From the NCBI GenBank assembly GCA_018296165.2, contig JACKQL020000050.1, forward strand, positions 310,001 to 374,000: 64,000 nucleotides of DNA, in the 5' to 3' direction. The position numbers and the translations under genes are program-made. The stretch comes from Termitomyces sp. T153. Taxonomy: Eukaryota; Basidiomycota; Agaricomycetes; Agaricales; Lyophyllaceae. Under the pieces are notes generated by a model. It saw only the letters and a program-made list of their open reading frames with translations. It had not been told where the DNA came from and did not search any database. How positions within the stretch are numbered: position 1 is the stretch's first letter; the number at the start of each line of letters is the position of its first letter. Below are positions 54,812-64,000 of the stretch, one piece after another.

Positions 54812-57800
54812 TCAACTGCGCCAGTACTGTGCTAGATCGTGTATCCGATCAAGGACTACTGTGATATACGACGTCTCATTCAATAACGCCTCAAAATGCT
54901 TGATGGCCTCTTCTTCCGTCAGGTCTAGTCTGAACTTCTCCTGAATCTGCTCATGCACATCACGATGCTTGATATCCGGGATGTTGGCCTCCACCATCAA
55001 AGCAACAAGATTCAGTATGAGATTGGCGCTCTTCCGCAAAATGCTGAACGCCGTAAAGCAAAAGTTCTTGAAGCGTGCATAGTGAGGTGACTGTGCGCCA
55101 CCCATGCCGTCGACCATCTCCTTGCACACCTTGACAGGTGGCGGAAACGGCTTCGGATCACGCCCAAGTATATAACCAAAGTCAACTAGAGAAATCTATC
55201 AGCCAAAGCAAAATGTGAAATACAAGAATGTCACCATGGAAGAAATGACCTATCAAAAGCAATCAAACAATGTATTCCCAGAGCGTTCAACAAGACTCAC
55301 CATCCGGAGCAACCAGTAGATTATCGAGATGTCGGTCTCCAACGCCCAATAGGTATGTCACAACACAATAACCAGCTAAAAAGGGAGAGGAAGTTCGTTA
55401 CCATCCTTCAAGCCTACGGACGAAGCAGGTACGTACCACAGCTTCTTACAAAAGTGTCAATCACTGCCGGCTCAACACCCGACGTCCCAACACTCCCCTC
55501 ATCAGGATTATTCACCCTCAAATAATTCAACAAATTCCCATGTTCGCTGACAATCGCCGCAATCGTCTTGCTCGGTATAAATTGCACCATACCCTGTAGT
55601 GGCCCTGTCGCCAAAACATGATATGGGCTTAACTTTAGATCCAGATTCTCTTTCCTCAACAACCGATCCATCAGCGTAAAAAGCTGGATCACAAGCTGAT
55701 CCTGACGCATGTCGTCACCGTCCTTGAAAATGACAGGATACTCCGTTCCGTCTGTGCATTGAAAGTACAGTAATAAAGGGAAAAGATTGGATTTGAAGAC
55801 GGATGACTTCTCTGCGATAATACCGGTGACCTCGAGGCGTGCGTTGAGAGGAAGCGGAAGGGGAGGTATAGATGCAAGGCCATTCTTCGAATCCGAGATG
55901 ATGGAGCGCAGCTTTTCTATCTTCTTCGGCCGCGGGTCTTTAGATGTGCGAATCTCGCGCGCACGTTTGGAGAGCATGTCGACGAGGAGACCTTGTCTTC
56001 GCATAAGCTCGCGCCTTTCTGACCCATTAGGAGACTATCAAGTGCCAAGATAGATTGAAGAATTGTATTAGAAGTGATCAAAGGGACGACATACCTCGAG
56101 AATCTTATTCATGAACTTGAACACGACTCGCCCATACATCTTCGCCATCACCCGATCCTCCAGTGCCACCTCAACCATAAGGTACCAATACAATCTGTTC
56201 CCAAGTATCGAGTTTGCTACTCCTCTCGTAATCAAGAAATCACTCAGCCCACTATCATCATATGATATCGCACTCGTCGTCGCCCGTGCCGATCTCTGTT
56301 CGCTCGCCGCACTCTCAAACTTCAACGCTTGCACGAGCTGCAAGAGGTAAAGCAATAGATCCTATGCCCTTCGCAGTCAGAACACATAGCACAACATAAG
56401 AGATAAGAACGTACGTCATCATCAGCCCTCATCAACTGCTTTACCGCAAACGCCCTGACCCTTGAATCCACTGTACCAGGTCCCAGAAGCTCAAGTGCAT
56501 CGTCCGTATCAATCTCTGTCCACTGCGGCAACAACTCTTCCACAGCCTGTTTCACCTCTGATGAGTCTCTCCACGTCACCGACTTCAAAAACTTCGTCAG
56601 ACCACGTTTATCCCGTGCGAGATAGAACCGGAACATCCAGATGAGGTCTTTCTCCTCTGATGTTAGTGGTTGGCTCGGAGAATAGTTGAGTATTTCCTAG
56701 GAGAAGGGTATACGGGTGTCAGAGTTGGTGACAACACGGAAGAATGGGCGTACCCCGAGCTCATCCCGTATCTTCGCGTTCGGCTTTAATTCCCGGTCGT
56801 AAGGGCCACTGCGATGACTTCGTACAAGTCGACGGTGCTTGTCCTCTACAGGATTCTCGCGACTCGAGTCGGGGTCGTTAACGCTCCACAAATTAGAATC
56901 GGGGCCAAATACGGATGTCATCGACACTGTAACAGGGCTCTGCGATGTTGAGGGTACGATCGGTGGTGTATATATCTGTGGTTGGTGGGACTCCTAGAAG
57001 CTCGTTAGAAGTGTGCATAGACTGATATCCCGAACCGGAATTGAACGCATACGGGCTCGTTGAAAACAACTGGGAAATCGAATCGCGGTAAGTCAATGTA
57101 AAGAAAAAGATTATCCGTTTTCTCCATCTCAGCCTATGGGTGATTAGCAGAAGATCTCGAACAAAGTACAACGCGCAACTCACAGCATGTATCTCTTCAA
57201 TTTTGCGGAAGGTCATCATGTCTAACCACTCGGACTTTGGTAGATCGCCACGTTGGTGTTTCTTGACAAGCTGTAGGAAGATGAGCGACAATGTGAAACC
57301 TTGACGAGAGTTAGTCAAATTACCTTTTCTAACCGACCCATCTCATCTCTCGTCTCAAGCTTGCTTGGCGTCGTCGTTTCTACCGAGCCATCCGCTTCGA
57401 CCCCAGGCCACAGCAACAATCGATGTTTTCCGCGTCGCAATGTCCTTTCGACATGTAATCAGCAGAGTGAGTCCATCATAAGAATGATCATACCATCTCT
57501 TGCCAAACAGACGAAAGGTCGAACCACCGACTGGTGCGGCAACCCGTGGGCCAGCAATATCCCAGACCGTGAAAGTGATATGAGAGTTCAGTGGAAGATC
57601 GCAGTACCGAATTGGAAAAGTAATCCACTCGTTCCACCTACAAAGCCGCCATTAGTCTTGGAACAGAATGTCATGCTGCCACACGCACGTGTAGTTGTTT
57701 TTGAACGCCTTAAACGACGTTCGGAACGGTATCGTAAGTGGCTTGTTGTCGGCGACGAGCTGGCAGGTGATATAGAGATCTGAAAGTATTCTTGAGCCGA

Positions 57801-58053
57801 GAGTTATTGCAAAACTTGCACCGATGGGTCGAAGGAACACGTACGATGATTGTGCACCGTGGAAACGGAGCTCGGGCTGCTCCAAGAGCTCGGTATAGGT
57901 TCTTGAGCTCCTCTTACCCTCGAGAGAAGATCTACCTTGCCATGAGCTTATCTTCCGAAGTTCAAAGAGACAAACGGACATTCGGAGGGTAACTGGGAGT
58001 TTCAGGTCCGAGAGTCTAGCAAACGTGAAGTCGTCGCGGTTATCCTTGTCCAT
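54812..58053 (-). CDS. VPS34: Class III phosphatidylinositol 3-kinase
   Basis: Makes PtdIns3P on endosomal and autophagic membranes in complex with VPS15 and Beclin-type subunits. I can trace 14 exons with 45-90 bp introns. N-terminal C2 domain: [37 protein letters not shown]. Helical (PIK) domain: [32 protein letters not shown]. Kinase domain: [29 protein letters not shown], the catalytic loop [11 protein letters not shown] and the activation segment [17 protein letters not shown], ending [13 protein letters not shown]. Intron 1 has an uncommon GTCCGT donor. All catalytic residues are present, so the gene looks functional. Divergent from PRE4. Confidence 0.93.
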
Positions 58054-58219
58054 ATCCGTAGAGCCTTAGAGGATTGCGCAACAAAACGTCCGGGCGAGCT
58101 TCGGGGTTGTAATGCAGCAGCGTCTCTTCGAGATGCCACATTCGGCAATGGACTGCTTATGTCAGCGATACGCGTCCCTTTGCTTGCGCGTCGACTCTGA
58201 AGACTTGAATTCGACCATC
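58054..58219. promoter_or_regulatory. Shared promoter of VPS34 and PRE4
   Basis: Only 166 bp separate the two start codons, so 5' UTRs and promoters of both genes must lie in or overlap this interval. No TATA box is evident. Confidence 0.6.
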
Positions 58220-59227
58220 ATGGACCACTTTCCTACAAATTGGGGCAGGCCGGTCAGTATTTCTCTAATGACCCATTCAATACTCTTTTTGATGCTCACC
58301 TTAGAGACACGATGGTTTCGATGCCTATGGCACATATCCTATTCACCAGCGGCCGAATAATACACCAAAGGATGCCTTCTCTGCTGGGATTCAACGCACA
58401 CAGTTCGTGAATCTGTTATATATTGTTATCAAACTTAGCAATGGGGTATAGACAACCCATTGTAACAGGAACGAGCGTGCTCGCAATCAAGTACAAGGAC
58501 GGAATTATGATGGCAGCAGACAACCTCGGTAAGCCTATTCCAATAGCTTCCTTCATATGCTACTAACATAACACCCCACAAACAACAGCCTCGTATGGAT
58601 CCCTGGCACGCTTCAAGGACATCCAACGTCTCCAACCTGTGGGTGCTCATACCGTAATCGGCGCAGGAGGCGATATGTCGGACTTCCAATACATCCAACG
58701 TCTACTCGACGCACTTATCATCGACGAATTCACTGCACAGGATGAACACAACCTTGGACCTGCTGAGATCCACAATTACCTCTCACAAGTTATGTATTCA
58801 CGTCGCTCCAAGATGAACCCTCTCTGGAACGCTATCCTCGTCGGCGGCGTCAAAGACGGCAAGCGCTTCCTCTCGTTCGTCGATCTACTAGGTACAACGT
58901 ACTCCGCGTCGACCCTCGCGACCGGGTATGGAGCGCACATCGCACAGCCACTCCTGCGGACGGCGGTGGAAGGCAAAGAGGATGACCTTACAGAGGAGGA
59001 TGCTATCAAGATCCTTGAGCAAAGTATGAGAGTGCTTTATTACCGCGATGCACGGAGTATCGATAAAGTATGCATCTCTTCTTCCTTGTCTCTTGATGCT
59101 CACAAAAGTCTAGTACCAAATCGCGAAAGTCACCGCGGAGGGCGTCACGGTTTCGGAATCTAAGCGTCTGGAGACGTCGTGGTCATTCGCAGAGGGCATC
59201 AGAGGGTACGGAGCTCAAACTCAATAA
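58220..59227 (+). CDS. PRE4: Proteasome 20S subunit beta-7 (PRE4/PSMB4 type)
   Basis: A non-catalytic beta subunit of the 20S core. Five exons join in frame: MDHFPTNWGRP; RHDGFDAYGTYPIHQRP to GIQRT; QPIVTGTSVLAIKYKDG to AADNL; SYGSLARFKDIQRLQPVG through VLYYRDARSIDK; YQIAKVTAEGV to the stop at 59225-59227. The short propeptide before TGTSV and the motif GAGGDMSDFQYIQRLLD are typical of this subunit rather than the three proteolytic beta subunits. The introns are 45-60 bp and all junctions are GT-AG. Confidence 0.92.
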
Positions 59228-59679
59228 CTGTAGGTTCTACTTGTATATTATTTCGCATCGCATGAAGTGCAGGCCTCTTACGACTATGATCATGATCATG
59301 GGCCGTAGAAATAATCGGGCGCTGTCATCACACAAGTAACATCTATAGCCCTGTAAGGCCAGCTGTCTGCGTTGGACTTTTGTCAATGTGAGGAATTTTG
59401 CGAATGTACCCGTAAGAGAAAATGTACGGTGAGAAAATGCGGATGTTCTTAGGTAATTTGTTGTCGCGCATGGTGTGGGAAATCAGGGAAGTCTACATTA
59501 ATTCGTCGAATTTATCATCTACACATGAAAAAGGAAGCCCCTAATAACAAGTTACAGGGCATACAGCGGTATGGAAGGTATGCTCACATCGTGCGCAAAC
59601 TTCGCGAGTACTGATAAGAACGGCAAAATTCGGTAAAATTCCTTGCGTAAAGCGTAGAATAATCCAATTCAATATATAG
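59228..59679. other. Intergenic between convergent PRE4 and TIF3
   Basis: 3' ends of both genes face each other; no other gene seen. Confidence 0.6.
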
Positions 59680-61520
59680 CTAGACCTCCACCTCTGCAAT
59701 CTTCTCTGCAACTTTGTCTACCTGATCATTCTCTTTCTCCTGCTTGGTCGGGACTTCTTCCCTCTTAGCAGCCGCAGCGTTTGCAAAACTGAGCGTCGGC
59801 CTCACGGTCGGAGCTAGCGACCTAGGTGCGGTTTTTGGTGATGCCATATTGGCAGAGCCAGCGGGAGCATTAGCGCCTGCGCTAGGTGGGGTACTAGTGA
59901 GCGGTACCCGCTCAGAGGCCTGACGCGAATTAGTGCGAGACATGGAGACGCGTTCTTTAACAGTCTCCCGTTCTTTTTCAAGACGTTCAGTGATCTCCTT
60001 ATCTTTATTGGCCACGTCAACGGGGCGTGCGGCGCCGAAAGGGCTAGCACGAGCATTGGAGGAGGTGGGAGTTGGTCCCATTTTTGGAGAAGAAAGAGGA
60101 CTTTGAGCGGCGGAGGGCGTGCCCGATCGAGGGAGGAGCTCGAGCTTTCTGCGGCTCAACTGAGGAGTTGGTGGTGTTGAGCTAGCCGCTGAGAAAACGT
60201 GAGCTGGTTTTCAGTTGGAAAGATTTATGAACATACGTGAGATACTGGACTTTCGGGCTCGCCAGTCGACCTCATCTGCATGTGAATCTTTCGGCGGGCC
60301 CATGTCCCCTTTACCACGAAGGCTTCCAAACCTCTCTTCGGGAGCACCGGGTGCCGGTGCAAACTTGCTGCCTCTGATCCACGTTTCAGCTTGATCCACA
60401 GAACCAGACTGGCCTTCTGGTGTAGAGAATCCGGATCTGCGTCGGGGGGGCGCAAATTCGTCAGGAACAGCCGGTCGAGAAGGACGGCTGGAGCGCCATT
60501 CGCTGGCGCCTTCTGCTACGCTGGGCAGACGCTCGCGGTCACCCGACGAGGGTCCGTCATAGCGACGGCGAGAATCACGAGGGTGATCCGGAAGCGGGCC
60601 TTCGCGTCTCCAGGGATTGTCAAACTTGGAGTCGTCCTCGACCCCACCTCCGCCTCCGCGATCTCCGAATCCGCTGCGTTCCTTGGCTGTAAACAGGTAA
60701 ACAGTTCAAGACTGGTAAGTGGGTATACCCGTAGATACTCACGAGGTTCTGCAACGCTGACTCGAATGGTTCTGCCAGAGAAAGTCTGTAGAGACTATAA
60801 GGCGTAACATTGGCATTCAGATAATGTATACTCACCGAGCCGCTTTTCGAGATTGCCTCTTTTAATCCATCCAAATCTTCAAATTCTACGTAGCCGAAGC
60901 CCTTGGGTTTATCTTCACGATCCCTGATAATTTTTACAGACTTTGCCTGCGCCACGTCAAAGGTGGATCAAGTGGATAGAGTACAAAACGCACTTTTAAT
61001 GGAGCAAAGAATTCCTCTAACTCGGTTTCAGTGAGATCGAAGGCGAGATTGCCAATGAAGGCGGTATAGGGAGGATTGGTGGGTAACGGGATATCATCCC
61101 TAGGCGGGGCGGCAGCTCTATCAGCTAAAGACGTGTCAAGAAGCAAAATTATCGAAAACTAGAATAAGCTCACGTCGGGTGGACAGGTAGTCGTCCCGTC
61201 GGCCGTAACGATCGCCAGGACGTCCTTGATCGTCCTCATTACGTGCGGCGGCTATTGCTTGGTTTGAGACTGAAACCCAAGTGCAAATCATTGCCACCTA
61301 CGAGCATTGGGAAGCGAGTCCATCTCGTCCGCCCATGATCCCAGCGCTGTACGCAAAAACGCCAGGCTCAATGAAAATGCTGGGCACGACACACGATCAG
61401 ATACTCACCGCTGTCCCCTAGGAACTCATTCAGGGAAATTTTCTTTGCTTTCTTTGGAGCTGCATGAAAAATGGGTTAGAGAAATCACCGGGTATAAAAT
61501 TCAAAGGTGACCGTACGCAT
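59680..61520 (-). CDS. TIF3: Translation initiation factor eIF4B
   Basis: RNA-binding cofactor of the eIF4A helicase in cap-dependent initiation. The first coding exon is only four bases (61520-61517, ATGC), followed by a 57-bp intron with a CTAAC branch site, then PKKAKKISLNEFLGDS, ALGSWADEMDSLPNA and a charged linker. One RRM: RNP2 AFIGNLAFDLTE and RNP1 KGFGYVEFEDLDG, ending TFSGRTIRVSVAEP. Arg/Gly/Asp-rich repeats follow (DNPWRREGPLPDHPR, SEWRSSRPSRPAVPDE, VDQAETWIRGSKFAPAPG), and a C-terminal Ser/Pro/Glu tail (SRRKLELLPRSGTPSAAQ, 60159-59680). About eight introns. Confidence 0.9.
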
Positions 61521-61636
61521 TTGTGATGTGCTTGAAATTTCGTCCAACTGCAATTTGTCAGTCACTGACCGCACCACGGAATTCTCCGAACAGTAAGTAA
61601 CAGCGATATATACTTCAAAAAGTCAAAAGTACCATT

Positions 61637-61737
61637 GCCTTCTTGGCTCAGTTGGCTAGAGCGCAGGTCTCATAGAAATATGATGTGGTCTTCGCCATTT
61701 AATCCTGAGGTCGCAAGTTCGAGCCTTGCAGAGGGCA
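61637..61737 (+). tRNA. tRNA-Met (CAT), intron-containing
   Basis: Acceptor arms GCCTTCT and AGAGGGC pair fully with discriminator A. D arm GGCTC/GAGC, anticodon loop CTCATA-A split by a 27-bp intron (61675-61701) right after the base 3' of the anticodon, T arm GCAAG-TTCGAGC-CTTGC. The U31-U39 mismatch matches elongator tRNA-Met as I know it from yeast. Mature length is 74 nt before CCA addition. Confidence 0.9.
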
Positions 61738-61748
61738 TAGGCTTTGTC

Positions 61749-61755
61749 TTTTTTT
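61749..61755 (+). terminator. RNA polymerase III terminator
   Basis: T7 run 11 bp after the tRNA. Confidence 0.75.
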
Positions 61756-61941
61756 CTCTCGGTGGCTTACGCAATATGGAAGTTGTTTTGATGTACATCA
61801 TATCTATAAGCGACGATACACATACTGACAGCTCGCGGGATGGCCGCCACTGGATTCTCTTCCAAGTCTGTTACCCCCAAAATTAGATTTACAATCATGA
61901 TGAAATGACAGTGATATCAACGTTTAACTCTAGGTGCGATG

Positions 61942-62830
61942 TTACCTAACTACGACTACTTCCTCTGCGACCACGTCATGGTCTCCAGCTTCCCGAATCA
62001 TTGCTTCCGTTACCTCTGTAGTCAAACCAGCTGCAATTAGCTCAGGATCAAGCCCTTTGGCTACTCTCCGCAGAGGCGAGTACCCATACACGACTCATCG
62101 ACCGGATGCAAGGAGATATCGAAGTCTCAGCCTTCCAGCATTACTCGCGCGATGATCATTACCGGTGTCTTTGCCGCTGAGGGGGTACTTGAGTCTAACG
62201 CATTGACTTCGCTTTTGAAGAGGTTCAACGATGATTAAAATGAACCCGAAAAAGTTCTGGAAGAAACTTACCAAAAGCTTTTCGACTTTCGGAGACCGAG
62301 CCAAGGGATGATCCAGCGAAAGTATCAACATTCCTGGACGACATGTATCTGAGATTGGATTCGTTGAATACCTTTAAGAAAGGTCCTAGGCCGCGAGGTC
62401 CATCTCGATAAAGAATTGCCGATGTCTTCGATCCGAAGCCATCCTCGAGGCTTCGAATACGATATGAGATGGTCGAGGACACTCTTCCAATTGCGAAGCT
62501 ATAGAAATGGTGTAAGATAAGGCCGCAGTTGACGACAAAAACGCCATACATGTACAAAGACGAAGCGAACATGCACATTATTAAAGCTTCCTAGCTTGAA
62601 CGGCAGCGGTTCAGTGGCGTTGAGCTGTAGGAATTGAATATTTGGTAGTAGGCGCCGCGGGGGTATGGGAGATATGTCAACTGCAATCACGGTGGCTTTA
62701 GGGTATATCTTTGCGGCCTGAATGGCCCTTTGTAGAACGTTGATTCGGAGAAGCACGGGCATTCAAGCTGGCGTACATGCCAAGCGCCACTACCACAACT
62801 ACAATAGGCCAGCGTTGGTGAGCTTGTGAT
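61942..62830 (-). CDS. Probable SAM-dependent methyltransferase (gene or recent pseudogene)
   Basis: The SAM-binding core is readable: CGSGAW, AIQAAKIYPKATVIAVDI, IQFLQLNATEPLPF and VHVRFVFVH. These resemble fungal secondary-metabolism-type methyltransferases. Exons suggested: to 62551 (FVH), about 62500-62378 (LRNWKSVLDHLISYSKP to FLK), 62331-62270 (MLILSLDHPLARSPKVE), 62210-62100 (QCVRLKYPLSGKDTG) and a last exon to the TAA at 61944-61942 (GLDPELIAAGLTTEV). The join between GAW and AIQ needs a GC-AG intron. The 5' end is not resolved. Confidence 0.5.
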
Positions 62831-63820
62831 GGTCACGATTTCACGTTCTTCACCCTATTTCGAGAATTTTGTTCACGTCTCAAATAGTTAGGTCCAAGGA
62901 AAGCTTATGACCCAGGTAAGTATTGACTCCATTATGCATTTCATTTAATCTTGGAAACATTGAGTAGGTCCAGAACGCACCACTATTGTGACCGAGGTCA
63001 AACCCACCTATCCCACAAGGGTATCATTCTGAATGCGGGTTAGCTAAACACAAAAAGATAGTAAGGAGCGGGATGACGCACGGGAAAAATATGGACCATC
63101 TATTTTGTGGAACGCACGCATTTCATTGATGGACACCATGGTAGGGAGGTTAGGGAGATTTATATGACTGAACTCATCCAGCCTTTATGTTATACATGAT
63201 TTAATTTCACCTTCGTTTGGACATCATGAAACAGCCTCAAGAAACATTACAGTTGTCTCCTGAGAACGATAGGTTTCATCCAGATGGCGTTATCCGTTCA
63301 AGTGATTACCCGTAGCACTTCTGAGTTCAGCACCATACAGCCTTCCTCAAAATAGCTGTCTTGTGTGAGTTGGGTGTGAATCGTGACTCAGTGGTCTCAC
63401 ACTTTCACGTAGACTCCGAGGATTACAGACTCGTCATTTCGGAAAAGAGACGCAAAATCATCGGTGTTTCATGGATGTTCCAATATTAGGCGCATCCATA
63501 AATGGCTTTCCTCCTCATGTGGCTCAATGTGCAGCTTTAGACTTCTCTATGGTCTTCCCAGCCATTTGTTCTCTTGGCTTGATACACCTTTCTTTGGTGT
63601 CCTTGATTGCGGGAAAGCGACTTAAATATTGCACAGTCCGCGAACGTGGCCTTCCATAATCAATCAAGGTCCACGAAAAGCCTCACAGACTAATTGCATA
63701 TAGATAATATGGCGTGGACCACGGGCATAAGAGTGACATCAGGAACGGGAATAATATGCGTGACGTTCGTGAACGGTTAATGACAACGGCAGTAAGGTGA
63801 TGACAAACATTCGACATAGC
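62831..63820. other. Intergenic or unresolved methyltransferase 5' region
   Basis: No convincing coding region on either strand; a 62-codon plus-strand frame at 63471-63659 has no recognised similarity. Confidence 0.4.
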
Positions 63821-64000
63821 CTACTTCTTCTGTGACCACACCATGTAGATCTTTAAGAAAACGCTCCGTAAGGGGTCTTGGGCTTCTTGAGAAATTTCTT
63901 CCTTTAGTTCGGGAGTCATCCCGGTCGCATTGTACATAGATTTAGTGCTCGTCAAAGAGCGGCGCAGAGCTGTCCAGATCACTTGACCCATCCACTGAAT
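63821..64000 (-). CDS. Methyltransferase C-terminus (cut by window edge)
   Basis: The last 59 codons of a minus-strand gene: MGQVIWTALRRSLTSTKSMY, GMTPELKEEISQEAQDPL and VFLKIYMVWSQKK before the stop at 63823-63821. The layout matches the C-terminal helix-strand part of the same broad methyltransferase family as 61942-62830 (compare GLDPELIAAGLTTEV). Suggests two neighbouring, same-strand paralogues. Confidence 0.45.
   Translation of the reverse strand: MQWMGQVIWTALRRSLTSTKSMYNATGMTPELKEEISQEAQDPLRSVFLKIYMVWSQKK

Noticed and set aside
55787..56350. Plus-strand frames opposite VPS34 exons
   Set aside because: Shadows of well-conserved kinase exons on the other strand.

Overview
The window looks like nuclear DNA of a mushroom-forming basidiomycete (Agaricomycetes). 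The reasons are 45-60 bp introns with CTNAY-type branch sites, fungal housekeeping genes, and the types of Ty3/gypsy, Ty1/copia and tyrosine-recombinase retroelements present. The species cannot be named from the sequence alone.

Layout. Host-type DNA lies at both ends (about 1-3.9 kb and 49.5-64 kb). Between them is a roughly 45 kb island of nested or abutting retrotransposons. The two host segments beside the island (about 1-3.7 kb and 50.16-54.25 kb) are diverged direct copies of one segment: a VPS26-like 3' end, a secreted-protein gene, and two tandem copies of an acidic orphan gene. The right-hand secreted gene is open while its left copy has lost its signal-peptide exon. The right-hand VPS26 copy has an internal deletion.

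The island, left to right: (1) a decayed gypsy element with gag, protease, RT, RNase H and integrase, 4.55-11.6 kb; (2) a strikingly GC- and CpG-rich LTR element, 12.08-18.38 kb, with no RT, whose 1.15-1.2 kb LTRs bracket a three-exon coiled-coil gene running antisense to the element, ending at a 100-N gap; (3) a tyrosine-recombinase (Ngaro/PAT-like) retroelement on the minus strand, 19.98-24.72 kb, with the A1...B1-A2-B2 split direct repeats of that group; (4) an integrase fragment of Tf1/sushi type, 25.0-26.2 kb; (5) a Tf1/sushi-type gypsy element, 26.68-32.15 kb, whose LTR is a CpG-decayed relative of element 2's LTR and which carries two protease-like domains in tandem; (6) a copia element on the minus strand, 32.15-37.76 kb; (7) a 9 kb gypsy element, 39.68-48.75 kb, with 0.2 kb LTRs, a near-perfect target duplication, and a truncated LTR of family 5 lodged in its integrase. 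All elements except 2 are strongly CpG-poor and broken by stops and frameshifts, as expected from methylation-linked C-to-T decay.

The right host segment carries apparently intact genes: VPS34 (class III PI3-kinase, 14 exons), divergent from the proteasome subunit gene PRE4/beta-7 across a 166 bp shared promoter, then eIF4B/TIF3 (convergent with PRE4), an intron-containing tRNA-Met(CAT), a probable methyltransferase gene, and the 3' end of a second, related methyltransferase cut by the window edge.

The best new observations are the self-priming signature shared by elements 2 and 5 (transcript 5' end complementary to the PBS), the antisense spliced gene carried by the RT-less element 2, the tandem protease domains of element 5, and the textbook split-repeat structure of element 3.
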